Shown: in pieces, positions 14,518 through 22,129 of the stretch
How the letters are laid out: every line of letters begins with the position of its first letter
Position numbering within the stretch: position 1 is the first letter of the stretch
DNA from: RHKX01 sp035759925
GTDB taxonomy: Bacteria; Actinomycetota; Thermoleophilia; Solirubrobacterales; 70-9
Length of the DNA: 22,521 bases
Reading direction: 5' to 3'
Assembly: GCA_035759925.1 (NCBI GenBank)
Contig: DASTTY010000052.1
Span: 1-22,521 of the forward strand
The notes under the pieces: model-generated
Databases searched by the model: none
The model's input: the letters and a program-made list of their open reading frames with translations, nothing else
What the model was told of the DNA's origin: nothing
Translations under genes and position numbers: made by a program

Positions 14518-15507
14518 TTACGCGGACGAGCCTAGCGGCTCGTGCTCCGGCTCGCGATCGCTGCCCCGCGAAGCCGCGGCCGCACGCTCGGGCCGCGGCT
14601 CGAGGCGGCCGGCGGCAGCCACCGCCCAGAGCACGGTCAGCCAGGTGGCGGTGGCGACCGCGATGTGGACCCAGACGAGCAGGGCGGGAAGCTCGAGCGC
14701 CCACTGGATCCCGCCGATGACGGCCTGGAGCGCGATCAGGCCGATCATCACGCTCAACGGGCGCAGGGCGCGGCGATCGCCGCCGTCGCGAATCAGGACG
14801 AACCAGACGGCGACCGCGGCGATCCCGAAGATCGCCGCCATGATCGAGTGGCGCTCGACGACCCACTGGAGGGTGTCGGCGCCCTTGAAGTCGAAGCGGC
14901 GGACGAGCTCGCCGTTGTGGTCGCCGGGGTGCGGACCGGAGGCCGTGCTGATCGTCCCGGCGAGGATCGTCAGCTGCCCGAGCGGGACCAATGCCCGGAC
15001 CGACCAGACGCCGAGACGGTCGCTGGAGCGGCGGCGCTCGTCGGGCTCGTACCGCGAGCACCACATCAGCGCGAATGCGGCATCGAGGAGCATCATCGAG
15101 AGGATGAAGTGACCCATCACCAGCCCGGGCGCGAGGTGGTACTTGACGACGAGCGCGCCAAGGGCGGCCTGCGCGATCACGCCGAGCGGCAGCAGGGCCC
15201 CGAACAGCGCCAGATGCCAGCGATAGGGCCGGCGCCGGAACGCGAGCACGCAGGCGGCGATGACCATGATCCCGACGAAGCCGGTGAAGATCCGGTTGCC
15301 GTACTCGATGACGGCGTTGAGGTCGGCGGGTGGGACCGTCCCGCCGTAGCACTTCGGCCAGTCCGGACAGCCGAGGCCCGATGCGGTCAGACGGACGGCT
15401 GCTCCGGTCAGGACGATCATCGCCAGCGAGCCGAGCGCCACCGCGGTGACGACCGAGTAGGCGTCGCGCGAGATCCTGAAGCTCGTGATCCGGCGGATGA
15501 GGCTCAT
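14518..15507 (-). CDS. ctaA: Heme A synthase (CtaA/Cox15)
   Basis: 329 aa, eight membrane helices. It oxidises the C8 methyl of heme O to give heme A for aa3-type cytochrome oxidase. Motifs: VRLTASGLGCPDWPKCYGG with the extracytoplasmic cysteine pair C47/C53, IEYGNRIFTG (E68, N71, R72), MGHFILSM (H133), the second-half repeat AGTISTASGPHPGD, VERHSIMAAIF (H220) and VWVHIAVATATW (H281). The EYxNR sequence has Asn where B. subtilis CtaA has a haem-ligand His; I recall the same change in other actinobacteria. The start at ATG 15507 removes a 23-residue hydrophilic extension that a GTG at 15576 would add; neither has a strong ribosome-binding site. The polar Ala/Glu-rich C-terminus (from about 300) is cytoplasmic tail. 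Confidence 0.95.
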   Translation of the reverse strand: MSLIRRITSFRISRDAYSVVTAVALGSLAMIVLTGAAVRLTASGLGCPDWPKCYGGTVPPADLNAVIEYGNRIFTGFVGIMVIAACVLAFRRRPYRWHLALFGALLPLGVIAQAALGALVVKYHLAPGLVMGHFILSMMLLDAAFALMWCSRYEPDERRRSSDRLGVWSVRALVPLGQLTILAGTISTASGPHPGDHNGELVRRFDFKGADTLQWVVERHSIMAAIFGIAAVAVWFVLIRDGGDRRALRPLSVMIGLIALQAVIGGIQWALELPALLVWVHIAVATATWLTVLWAVAAAGRLEPRPERAAAASRGSDREPEHEPLGSSA

Positions 15508-15660
15508 TCCGGCCCGCCACGGTAGCGAGCCGGATCGGTCGGCCGCCTCCGCAGTGGCTGCCCAACCCAGCCCCACCCGCGCCGGTTCCGGTCGCCGGCC
15601 CGGGCGTCAGGCCCGAACGTGAGCTTCTCTTGGAAATTGCAAGGAAACTATGAGCAGGAC

Positions 15661-15688
15661 TTCATTCAGGGAGGGGATCGTGTAGCCT
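15661..15688 (+). promoter_or_regulatory. Candidate promoter of the riboswitch transcript
   Basis: TTCATT (15661-15666) and TAGCCT (15683-15688), separated by 16 bases, match a weak -35 and an actinobacterial TAnnnT -10. A start near 15695 would put the riboswitch aptamer near the 5' end of the RNA. Both boxes are weak matches. Confidence 0.3.
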
Positions 15689-15707
15689 GCGCGAACCTTG
15701 CAATTGG

Positions 15708-15840
15708 TAATGCCGAGTCTCGTCCCACCGAGGGACGGGAGCGGGGGAACCAAGAGTTGGGGCGAATCCGCCAAATAGGCGGAAGCGCAAGCTCCTTTAG
15801 CGCTAGCCCGTCAGCTAACCCCGTAGGCCTACGAAGGAGT
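15708..15840 (+). promoter_or_regulatory. ydaO-yuaA type c-di-AMP riboswitch
   Basis: The sequence reproduces the order of conserved ydaO blocks: GCCGAGTC (15712 on), GCGGGGGAACCA, TTGGGGCGAATCC, GCTCCTTTAGC and the signature CCCGTCAGCTAACCCCGTAGGC. This fits Rfam ydaO, the c-di-AMP-binding aptamer, from memory of the B. subtilis example. In actinobacteria this riboswitch typically precedes cell-wall hydrolases (RPF, NlpC/P60), as it does here. CTCCTT at 15792-15797 is the exact complement of AAGGAG at 15834-15839, the ribosome-binding site of the gene, so the folded aptamer can mask translation start. CGTAGG 15822-15827 can also pair with CCTACG at 15828 or 15841. High c-di-AMP most likely lowers expression. 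The 5' boundary is approximate. Confidence 0.92.
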
Positions 15841-15845
15841 CCTAC

Positions 15846-16382
15846 GTGCGCAGAACTTCGAGAATCCCGCGGGTAGCGGTACTGGCTGCCCTCGCGGCAT
15901 TTGCTCTCCTGCCGACCGCAGCAGCACAGGCGGGCGGCGGCCTCTCCACGAACAGCAGCCCGACCGTTGCCGGCTCGAAGGCGAAGCTCGTCAACGGCAA
16001 GGCGGTCGCACCCGCCGAGGCCCCCCGCCGCGTCCAGAAGGTGATCGCGGCCGCCAACAAGATCCGCAACAAGCCCTACAAGTGGGGCGGCGGCCACGGC
16101 AGCTGGAACGACAGGGGCTACGACTGCTCCGGCGCCGTCAGCTACGCCCTCCACGGCGGCCGGCTGCTGAACACGCCACTCGACTCGACCGGCCTCTCCC
16201 GCTATGGCCAGAAGGGCAAGGGCTCGTGGATCAGCGTCTACGGGAACCCGAGCCACGCCTACATGATCGTCGCCGGCCTCCGGTTCGACACTTCGATGAC
16301 GCCGGGCAACGGCCCCGGCTGGAGCAAGACCAAGCGCTCCACGCCCGGCAAGTTCAAGGTCCGCCATCCGCGCGGCCTGTAG
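15846..16382 (+). CDS. Secreted NlpC/P60 peptidoglycan hydrolase
   Basis: 178 aa. An N-terminal signal peptide (RRTSRIPRVAVLAALAAFALLPTAAAQAGG) exports it; cleavage is likely near AAAQA-GG. The C-terminal domain is NlpC/P60: KPYKWGGGHG, YDCSGAVSYAL with nucleophile C94, and NPSHAYMIVAGLRFDT with base H137. Such enzymes cut D-gamma-glutamyl-meso-diaminopimelate bonds or similar peptide cross-links in the cell wall. No separate wall-binding domain is present. The GTG start at 15846 has AAGGAG 6 bases upstream, within the riboswitch. The gene is a single transcription unit bounded by a strong hairpin at 16425-16460. c-di-AMP control links wall remodelling to osmotic or growth state. Confidence 0.93.
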   Translation: MRRTSRIPRVAVLAALAAFALLPTAAAQAGGGLSTNSSPTVAGSKAKLVNGKAVAPAEAPRRVQKVIAAANKIRNKPYKWGGGHGSWNDRGYDCSGAVSYALHGGRLLNTPLDSTGLSRYGQKGKGSWISVYGNPSHAYMIVAGLRFDTSMTPGNGPGWSKTKRSTPGKFKVRHPRGL

Positions 16383-16424
16383 CTAGACGAACGGCGCCCG
16401 CGGGGCGCGACCAGGAACGTCGCA

Positions 16425-16460
16425 CGAAGGCCGCCTCGGACCACCCCGGGGCGGCCTTCG
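16425..16460. terminator. Hairpin terminator after the NlpC/P60 gene
   Basis: CGAAGGCCGCC (16425-16435) pairs perfectly with GGCGGCCTTCG (16450-16460), an 11-bp stem; three further inner pairs CGG/CCG are possible. It lies about 40 bases after the stop. There is no U-tract. Confidence 0.7.
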
Positions 16461-16517
16461 GCGTTCCAGGATTCGTCCTCCGGTTCGGCGGGTACGTCAG
16501 ACTTCCGATTCCCTGCG

Positions 16518-17375
16518 ATGAGCGAGATCTGCGTCCGCATCACCGAGTTCACCGACCCGATCTGTCCCTGGGCGTACAGCGCCGAGCCGTTCCGGCACCG
16601 GATCAGCTGGCTCTACGAGGAGCGGATCGAGTGGGAGCCGCGGATGGTCGTCCTCGCGGCCACCCGTGACGAGCAGGCGGCGAAGTTCACGCCGGACGAG
16701 CTCGCCGAGAGCCTGCACAGGATCGCCGCCGAGCACCTGATGCCGATCGACACCCGCCCGAAGCCCTACCTGCCGCCGAGCCGCGAAGCCTGCCGCCTCG
16801 TCGTCGCCGCCCGCGTCCACTCCGACCGCCAGACCGTGCGCCGTGTGCTCCGCAACCTGCGGATCCGCAACTTCCGTGGTGAGCTCGTCGACGATCCCGA
16901 GACCCTGCGCGCCGCCGCCGCCGATGCGGGCTTCGCGGATCAGCTCGACGCCTGGCTCACCGACCCCGAGGTCGAGCGCGAGCTCGACGCCGATGCGGCG
17001 CTCGCCCGCCGGCCGATGCCGGCGGCCCGGGTCCTCGATCACAAGCTCGCGAACTGGTCCGGCGGGCGCCGCTACACCTGCCCGAGCTACGAAATCACCC
17101 GGCTCGAGGACGGGGTGACGATCTCGGTGCCGGGCTTTCAGCCGTTCGCCGTCTATGACGCGATCCTCGCCAACCTCGTCCCCGGCCTCGACCGCCGCGA
17201 TCCTCCCGAGTCCGCCCGCGAGGTGCTCGAGTGGCGCGGCTTCCCGCTCGCTACGCAGGAGGTCGCGACCCTGCTCGACGTCCCCTTCGACGCGGCCCGC
17301 GAGGAGCTCGGCCGGATCGCCGAGCAGGACTACGTCGGCGCCGACGGCTTCTGGCAGCTGAACGGATCGCGATGA
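16518..17375 (+). CDS. DsbA-family thioredoxin-fold protein with single-Cys CPWA motif
   Basis: 285 aa. The N-terminus EFTDPICPWAY is the DsbA/FrnE-like active-site region, but the motif is C16-P-W-A, so the second catalytic cysteine is missing. The middle has the DsbA helical insertion (DELAESLHRIAAEHLMPIDTRP and CRLVVAARVHSDRQTVRRVLRNL) and VTISVPGFQPFAVYDAIL matches the cis-Pro strand. The last about 65 residues (ESAREVLEWRGFPLATQEVATLLD...EELGRIAEQDYV) look like a winged-helix-like tail. A single Cys suggests a glutathione/mycothiol-dependent isomerase or peroxidase-like role, or non-catalytic use of the fold; this is inference. No signal peptide, so it is cytoplasmic. It is the first gene of a plus-strand cluster, and its TGA overlaps the next ATG (ATGA). 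No strong ribosome-binding site precedes the ATG. Confidence 0.82.
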   Translation: MSEICVRITEFTDPICPWAYSAEPFRHRISWLYEERIEWEPRMVVLAATRDEQAAKFTPDELAESLHRIAAEHLMPIDTRPKPYLPPSREACRLVVAARVHSDRQTVRRVLRNLRIRNFRGELVDDPETLRAAAADAGFADQLDAWLTDPEVERELDADAALARRPMPAARVLDHKLANWSGGRRYTCPSYEITRLEDGVTISVPGFQPFAVYDAILANLVPGLDRRDPPESAREVLEWRGFPLATQEVATLLDVPFDAAREELGRIAEQDYVGADGFWQLNGSR

Positions 17376-18028
17376 GCGAAGCGCCGGAGGTCTCGATCCT
17401 CGATCCCGGGGAGCGGTCCCGCGTCCGCCCCGGCGGCGCGGTCGGCTCCGTCCAGGAGGCCGAGATCACCGTCCCGCGGGAGATGCTCGAGCGGATCTGG
17501 ACCGCCGACAACCTCGAGCTGCTCGCCCGCGCGTACTGGGCGTTCCTGCGGAGGATGTCGCTGGGCGTGATCCGGGTCCGCTACGCGCCCGCGTCGCGGA
17601 CGGTCGCCGCGTTCGGGAAGATCCCGCTGCTCCGCTTCGGTGCGCCGATCTACGAAGCCGCGAGCGGCCGTGGGCGGGTCACCTGGCCGATCGAGCGCGG
17701 CCTGCTGGTCGCTCGCGAGGGTCGCGGCCGCGGCGCCCTGCGCGTCTCGATCGAGCGCTGCGACCGCGACGGCATCGACGACGTGGCGGATGCCGCCCTC
17801 GACACGGTCAGGCTGATCGCCCGCGTCGAGGTCGAGAACTTCTACCCGGGCATCCGCGGCCGCGGCCGCTTCGCCCGGTTCGGCGCCTGGATCTACGCGC
17901 AGACCCAGCTGCGGATCCACGTCCTCGTCTGCAACGCCTTCCTGCGCTCGATCCCGCGACTCGACTTCCCGGCGATCGACCGCTCGGCGATGCCCGGCGA
18001 GCGCGCACCCGCCACGGCGGAGCGATGA
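17372..18028 (+). CDS. Conserved-looking protein of unknown function
   Basis: 218 aa; I do not recognise a family. The first about 30 residues are polar. The core holds VPREMLERIWTADNLELLARAYWAFLRRMSLGVIRVRY, then a beta-rich part (TVAAFGKIPLLRFGAPIYE, VTWPIERGLLVAREG, GALRVSIERC), and near the C-terminus RVEVENFYPGIRG, then GRFARFGAWIYAQTQLRIHVLVCNAFLRSIPRLDFP. No signal peptide or clear transmembrane helix; several basic/aromatic patches suggest peripheral membrane contact, which is inference. Codon use matches its neighbours. Both ends overlap adjacent genes by ATGA, so it is translated together with the DsbA-like and NmrA-like proteins. Confidence 0.78.
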   Translation: MSEAPEVSILDPGERSRVRPGGAVGSVQEAEITVPREMLERIWTADNLELLARAYWAFLRRMSLGVIRVRYAPASRTVAAFGKIPLLRFGAPIYEAASGRGRVTWPIERGLLVAREGRGRGALRVSIERCDRDGIDDVADAALDTVRLIARVEVENFYPGIRGRGRFARFGAWIYAQTQLRIHVLVCNAFLRSIPRLDFPAIDRSAMPGERAPATAER

Positions 18029-18966
18029 ACGCCGCCGGCACCGGGGATGAGATCCCGACCTACCTGATCGCCGGCGCCACCGGCGTGATCGGCCGCCGCC
18101 TCGCTGCAGCCCTGCGCCGCGACGGGGTCGCGGTCCGGGCGCTGGTTCGCGACGCTGCCCGCGGCCGCGCGATCCTCGGTCCTGAAGTCGAGCTGTGCGT
18201 GGCCGACCTCGACGCCGCTCCGGACCTCAGTCGGGCGATGGAGGGCGTGTCCGTCGCCTACTTCCTCGTCCACATGCTCGGCAGCGGCCGCGATTACGCC
18301 CGCCGCGAGGTCGCCGCCGCCGAGACCTTCGCGAAGGCGGCGACCGCGGCGGGCGTCGAGCGGGTCATCTATCTCGGGGGGCTCGGCCCCGACCACGGTG
18401 GCTCTCCCCACCTCGACAGCCGCCATCACACCGCCGAGGCGCTGCGCCGCTGGGGCCCACCGCTCACCTACTTCCGGGCGGCCATGATCGTCGGTCCCCA
18501 CAGCGAGTCATACGAGCTGTTGCGCTCGATCGCCACCAGGCTTCCCGCCCTTCCCGAGCCCGCCTGGCTGCGCTCGGCGACCCAGCCGATCGGGATCCGC
18601 GACGTCGTCGCCTACCTTCGCGAGGCGCCGTACGTGCCCGAATCGGCCGGCCGCGAGATCCAGATCGGCGGCCCCGACGTCATGGAGCATCTCGACGTGA
18701 TCGGCCGCTATGCCGAAGAGACCGGCCGGCGGCCCCCGCTTCGGGTCGCACTCCCGGATGCGATCGCAAGCCCCGGCGTCGTCTCCGCCGGGGCGGCGAC
18801 CGTCACCTCGGGCTCGCCCGCCGTCGCGGCCGAGCTCAGCTTCGGGCTCCGCGACGACACCAGCGTCACCGACCCGAGCGGCGCCGCGCTGTTCGACATC
18901 GAGCCGGAGCCGCTCAACGTCGCCATCCAGCGCGCCATCGCCGAGCAGGAGCGCGGCGATGGGTGA
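18025..18966 (+). CDS. NAD(P)-binding NmrA-like / atypical SDR oxidoreductase
   Basis: 313 aa. N-terminal Rossmann motif IAGATGVIGRRLAAAL (G17, G20, G23), RALVRD, then VAYFLVHMLGSGRDYARREVAAAETFAKAA and VIYLGGLGPD, which are characteristic of the NmrA/DUF2867-neighbour group of atypical SDRs. It lacks a classical Tyr-x3-Lys. TYFRAAMIVGPHSESYELLRSI and RSATQPIGIRDVVAYL fit the substrate-domain part. The reaction is unknown. The larger homologues I recall carry a C-terminal SRPBCC/DUF2867 domain in the same chain; here an SRPBCC protein is encoded by the next, overlapping gene (8 bases), suggesting that the two act together. ATGA overlap upstream. Confidence 0.88.
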   Translation: MNAAGTGDEIPTYLIAGATGVIGRRLAAALRRDGVAVRALVRDAARGRAILGPEVELCVADLDAAPDLSRAMEGVSVAYFLVHMLGSGRDYARREVAAAETFAKAATAAGVERVIYLGGLGPDHGGSPHLDSRHHTAEALRRWGPPLTYFRAAMIVGPHSESYELLRSIATRLPALPEPAWLRSATQPIGIRDVVAYLREAPYVPESAGREIQIGGPDVMEHLDVIGRYAEETGRRPPLRVALPDAIASPGVVSAGAATVTSGSPAVAAELSFGLRDDTSVTDPSGAALFDIEPEPLNVAIQRAIAEQERGDG

Positions 18967-19414
18967 GGTCGTCTCCGAGTCGATCGAGATCGCGGCGCCG
19001 ATCGAGGCCGTCTGGGACCTCGTCATGGACCCGGAGCGACTCGGCGAATGGGTCACGATCCACCGCTCGGTCGCCGACGTGCCCGCGGGGGACCTCGTGA
19101 CCGGGAGCCGCTTCCGGCAGAAGCTGCGCCTGAAGGGCGTCCCGCTCGAGGTCCGATGGAAGGTGACCGAATGCTCGGCGCCGCATCGCGCCCGCTGGGC
19201 GGGCACCGCCGCCGCCGGGGCGAAGGCGCGGATCTCCTACGACCTCTCCGAGAGCGACGGCGGGACCCGCTTCGATTACGAGAACGAGTTCGAGCTGCCG
19301 GCCGGGAAGGCCGGCAAGCTCGCTTCCCGCGCATTCAACGCGGTGACCGGCGATCGCGAGGCGCGGCGCACGCTCGCCCGGCTCAAGGCGTTGCTGGAGA
19401 ATGGTCGCCGATGA
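18959..19414 (+). CDS. SRPBCC-fold (polyketide cyclase/START-like) protein
   Basis: 151 aa. ESIEIAAPIEAVWDLVMDPERLGEWV is the standard N-terminal strand-helix of SRPBCC proteins, followed by beta strands (GSRFRQKLRLKG, LEVRWKVTECSAP, RARWAGTAAAGA, TRFDYENEFELP) and the closing long helix (ARRTLARLKALLENG). These proteins bind hydrophobic ligands; ligand and reaction are unknown. The ATG at 18959 overlaps the end of the NmrA-like gene by 8 bases, and its stop overlaps the next start (ATGA). Confidence 0.88.
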   Translation: MGEVVSESIEIAAPIEAVWDLVMDPERLGEWVTIHRSVADVPAGDLVTGSRFRQKLRLKGVPLEVRWKVTECSAPHRARWAGTAAAGAKARISYDLSESDGGTRFDYENEFELPAGKAGKLASRAFNAVTGDREARRTLARLKALLENGRR

Positions 19415-20346
19415 TCGTCGAGGACACCGCCCGCGCCCGCGTCCGGACCGCCGACGTCGGCGGCGGGATCGAGCTCGCCTACGAGACCTTCGGGGATCCG
19501 ACCGACCCGACGATCCTGCTCGTGATGGGGCTCGGGATGCAGATGCTCGCCTGGGACGAGGACTTCTGCGGGCAGCTCGTCGACCGCGGTTACCAGGTCG
19601 TCCGCTTCGACAACCGCGACATCGGCCTCTCGACGAAAGTCGGCGGCGGCCCGCCGAACGTGATCGCGGGGGCGCTCGGGCTGACCGGGTCGGCGCGCTA
19701 CACGCTGACCGAGATGGCGGCCGACGCGGCCGGCCTCCTCGACCGGATCGGCGTCGACCGCGCCCATCTCGTCGGCGCCTCGATGGGCGGGATGATCGCC
19801 CAGACGCTCGCCGCCCGCCATCCCGAGCGGGTCGCGTCGCTCTGCTCGATCATGTCCGGCCCGGGCGGGCGGCGGCCGAGCGTGATGCCGCGGCTCGGCG
19901 TGATGGGGACGCTGCTGGCGAAGCCGCCGCAGGAGCGGGAGGCCTACGCCGCCCACGTCGCATCGCTCTTCACGCGGATCGGCTCGCCAGGCTATCCGGC
20001 CGATTACGAGGCGCTCCGCGAGCGGTCGCTGCTCATGTACGACCGCTGCTACTACCCGACCGGCACGGCCCGACAGCTGATGGCGATCATGGCCTCGGGG
20101 GACCGGACGGCCGAGCTCGGCCGGATCCAGTGCCCGACGCTGGTCATCCACGGCAAGGCCGACCGGCTGATGCCGGCGAGCGCCGGCGAGGCGGTCGCTG
20201 CGGCGATCCCCGCCGCCCGGATCGAGCTGATCGAGGGAATGGGCCACGACCTGCCGCGGCCGCTGTGGGCGCGGATCACGCGCTCGATCGCCGACAACGC
20301 CGATCGCGCCAAGCCGGTACCGCAGGCCGCCGGCGCGCGCGCCTGA
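19411..20346 (+). CDS. Alpha/beta hydrolase
   Basis: 311 aa. Complete catalytic triad in order: nucleophile S124 in LVGASMGGM, acid D251 in VIHGKADRLMP, base H279 in IEGMGHDLP. The oxyanion-hole region is LLVMGLGMQMLAWDEDF, and VVRFDNRDIGLST is typical of the haloperoxidase/esterase-like group that includes aclacinomycin methylesterase RdmC. No signal peptide. Esterase or lactonase action on a small molecule is likely; substrate unknown. Its ATG overlaps the SRPBCC stop (ATGA), and 18 bases separate it from the ATP-grasp gene. Confidence 0.92.
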   Translation: MIVEDTARARVRTADVGGGIELAYETFGDPTDPTILLVMGLGMQMLAWDEDFCGQLVDRGYQVVRFDNRDIGLSTKVGGGPPNVIAGALGLTGSARYTLTEMAADAAGLLDRIGVDRAHLVGASMGGMIAQTLAARHPERVASLCSIMSGPGGRRPSVMPRLGVMGTLLAKPPQEREAYAAHVASLFTRIGSPGYPADYEALRERSLLMYDRCYYPTGTARQLMAIMASGDRTAELGRIQCPTLVIHGKADRLMPASAGEAVAAAIPAARIELIEGMGHDLPRPLWARITRSIADNADRAKPVPQAAGARA

Positions 20347-20364
20347 GCGCCCCGCAGCGACCGG

Positions 20365-21210
20365 ATGCGGATCGCCCTGATCACCTGTGAGCGCCCGATC
20401 GGGCGCGACGACGACCTCGATTTCCTCGTCCCCGCGCTGAAGCGCCGCGGCGCCGCGATCGAGACGCCGGCCTGGAGCGACCCGGCGGTCGACTGGGCGT
20501 CCTTCGACGCGGCGATGCTGAGCTCGACCTGGGACTACTACGAGCGGCTCGGCGAGTTCCGCGAATGGCTGCCCGCCGTCGCCGCGGCGACGGAGCTCGT
20601 CAACCCCTCCGCACTCGTCGAGTGGAACCTCGACAAGCGTTACCTGCTCGAGCTCGAGGCGGCGGGGATCCCGACGGTCCCGACCGTCTGGGCCGAGCCC
20701 GGCGGTACCGCCGAGGCCGCTGCCGAGATCGCCGAGCTCGGCTGGGGGACCGTGGTCATCAAGCCGGTCATCGACCTCGGCGCCCGCAACCTCGTCCGCG
20801 TCGACGCCGAGCGCGTCGAGCAGATGCTCACCGCCTTCGACGCGCCGACGATGGCCCAGCCCTACCTGCCCTCGGTCGCGGCCGAGGGCGAGCTCAGCCT
20901 CGTCTACGCGAACGGCGAGCTGACGCACTCGCTGCGCAAGCTCCCGGCCCGCGGCGACTTCCGGGTCCAGCCGATGTACGGCGGGACCCATGCCGCCGAG
21001 GAGATCGGGGCGGTGATCCGCGAGATCGCCGCCGAGGCGGTCGCCGTAGCGCCGTCCGTACCGCTGTACTCCCGCGTCGACGTCGTCGGCACCGACGACG
21101 GCCCGGCAGTGATCGAGCTCGAGCTGATCGAGCCGCGGCTCTTCCTCGATGTCGCGCCGCGCGCAGCCGATACGTTCGCCGAGGCGCTGCTGGCGGCGGC
21201 GGGCCGCTGA
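20365..21210 (+). CDS. ATP-grasp ligase (RimK/DcsG-like)
   Basis: 281 aa. N-terminal pre-ATP-grasp domain with MLSSTWDYYERLGEFREWL and LVNPSALVEWNLDKRYL; this WDY...EW pattern is what I recall from D-cycloserine ligase DcsG and related COG0189 proteins. ATP-grasp residues: K133 (VVIKPVIDLGARN), E175 (VAAEGELSLVY), R237 and D239 (YSRVDVVG), and E251/E253 in VIELELIEPRLFLD as metal ligands. It should join a carboxylate to an amine or amino acid with ATP; the substrate is unknown and no cycloserine genes are nearby, so the DcsG likeness is structural only. Probably last gene of the cluster; it meets the thioesterase gene tail-to-tail with 8 bases between stops. Confidence 0.9.
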   Translation: MRIALITCERPIGRDDDLDFLVPALKRRGAAIETPAWSDPAVDWASFDAAMLSSTWDYYERLGEFREWLPAVAAATELVNPSALVEWNLDKRYLLELEAAGIPTVPTVWAEPGGTAEAAAEIAELGWGTVVIKPVIDLGARNLVRVDAERVEQMLTAFDAPTMAQPYLPSVAAEGELSLVYANGELTHSLRKLPARGDFRVQPMYGGTHAAEEIGAVIREIAAEAVAVAPSVPLYSRVDVVGTDDGPAVIELELIEPRLFLDVAPRAADTFAEALLAAAGR

Positions 21211-21218
21211 ACCCCCGG

Positions 21219-22055
21219 TCAGCGCTCGGCGACCAGGAGCGTCTGGGCGGCCAGCCCGATCGGTCCATCCTCGTCGAGGATGACGGCGCCGGTGAGGCCG
21301 ATGCCGGTCGGCTCCGGAGCGGTGACCGCGTCGAGGCAGACCCATTCGCCGACCGGCATCCGGGCGAGGTGGACGCTCAGGTCGACGTTGACGAAGACGA
21401 AGCGCCGGAAGTCGAGCGGCCCGGAGATGCCATTGCCGGAGTCGGCGGCGACGAGCACCCGCTGCAGCGGCGAGGGCTCCTCACCGGCGACGAGTGGATG
21501 GCGCATCCGCATCCAGGCGACGCCGGGCCCGGGCTCGGTGAACGCGCCGGACACGAACCGGCCCTCCATCGCCGTGTGATAGCCGACCTCGGACCCGGTC
21601 GGGAAGAACGAGTCGTTGGTCTCGACCTCCTCGGGAGGGGGCGGCCGGCGATCGCTGAGCGGCGGCGTCGGCGGCAGCTCGACCCGCCGGCGGAGAAGCC
21701 GCCAGGCCCGGGCCCTGACCAGCGGCTCGCCGGAGTCGTCGGTCAGCGTCGCCTCGACCATGTCGACGCGGCGACCGGGGCGGACGACCGCGGCGCTCGC
21801 CCGCACCGCGGCGATCGGGACGGGGGCGAGGATCTCGAAGGTGATCCGGCCGACGATCCGGTCCGCGGGGCCATCGCCGATGCCGGCGAGCCGCTCGACC
21901 TCGCGCCCGAGCAGCGCCGCGGGCGGGCCGGCGTGCTGGGCGTCGGGGTCCCAGGGTCCGCGCGTCAGCTCGCTCGCGACGAAGCCGCCGCGCCGCGGTT
22001 CGTAGAAGGCGGACTTTGCGGCGAGCGGATCGGCTGTCTCGTGGTTCCCGTCCAA
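21219..22055 (-). CDS. Acyl-CoA thioesterase-like double-hotdog protein
   Basis: About 278 aa. FVASELTRGPWDPDAQHAGPPAALLGREVER is the N-terminal hotdog helix region of TesB-like/TE_4-type thioesterases, followed by RITFEILAPVPIAAVRASAAVVRPGRRVDMVEATLTD. The second half (PLQRVLVAADSGNGISGPLDFRRFVFVNVDLSVHLARMPVGEWVCLDA) repeats the fold. It probably hydrolyses acyl-CoA thioesters. The start is uncertain: TTG at 22055 fits the family's length, while an in-frame TTG at 22130 would overlap the divergent msrB start; no ATG or GTG is available near the domain start. The promoter region is shared with msrB. Confidence 0.8.
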   Translation of the reverse strand: MDGNHETADPLAAKSAFYEPRRGGFVASELTRGPWDPDAQHAGPPAALLGREVERLAGIGDGPADRIVGRITFEILAPVPIAAVRASAAVVRPGRRVDMVEATLTDDSGEPLVRARAWRLLRRRVELPPTPPLSDRRPPPPEEVETNDSFFPTGSEVGYHTAMEGRFVSGAFTEPGPGVAWMRMRHPLVAGEEPSPLQRVLVAADSGNGISGPLDFRRFVFVNVDLSVHLARMPVGEWVCLDAVTAPEPTGIGLTGAVILDEDGPIGLAAQTLLVAER

Positions 22056-22064
22056 GCGCAGGAG

Positions 22065-22070
22065 TATTCT
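22065..22070 (+). promoter_or_regulatory. Candidate -10 element of msrB
   Basis: TATTCT (22065-22070) matches TAnnnT and lies 59 bases before the msrB ATG. The -35 candidates (GTGGTT at 18 bases, TTCCCG at 14) are poor, so this is tentative. Confidence 0.25.
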
Positions 22071-22129
22071 CGACGGAGCGGGTTCGCCTCCGGGCCCCCG
22101 CGGCTTTCGTCCCCGAAGGAACCGTTCCA

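Noticed and set aside
14518..15576. Longer 352-aa CtaA from a GTG at 15576
   Set aside because: It adds a 23-residue extension not expected in the family; the ATG at 15507 precedes the first membrane helix at the usual distance.
19276..21345. 689-codon minus-strand open frame across the hydrolase and ATP-grasp genes
   Set aside because: Arg/Asp/Gly-rich shadow with no family signature; the plus-strand genes have complete catalytic motifs.
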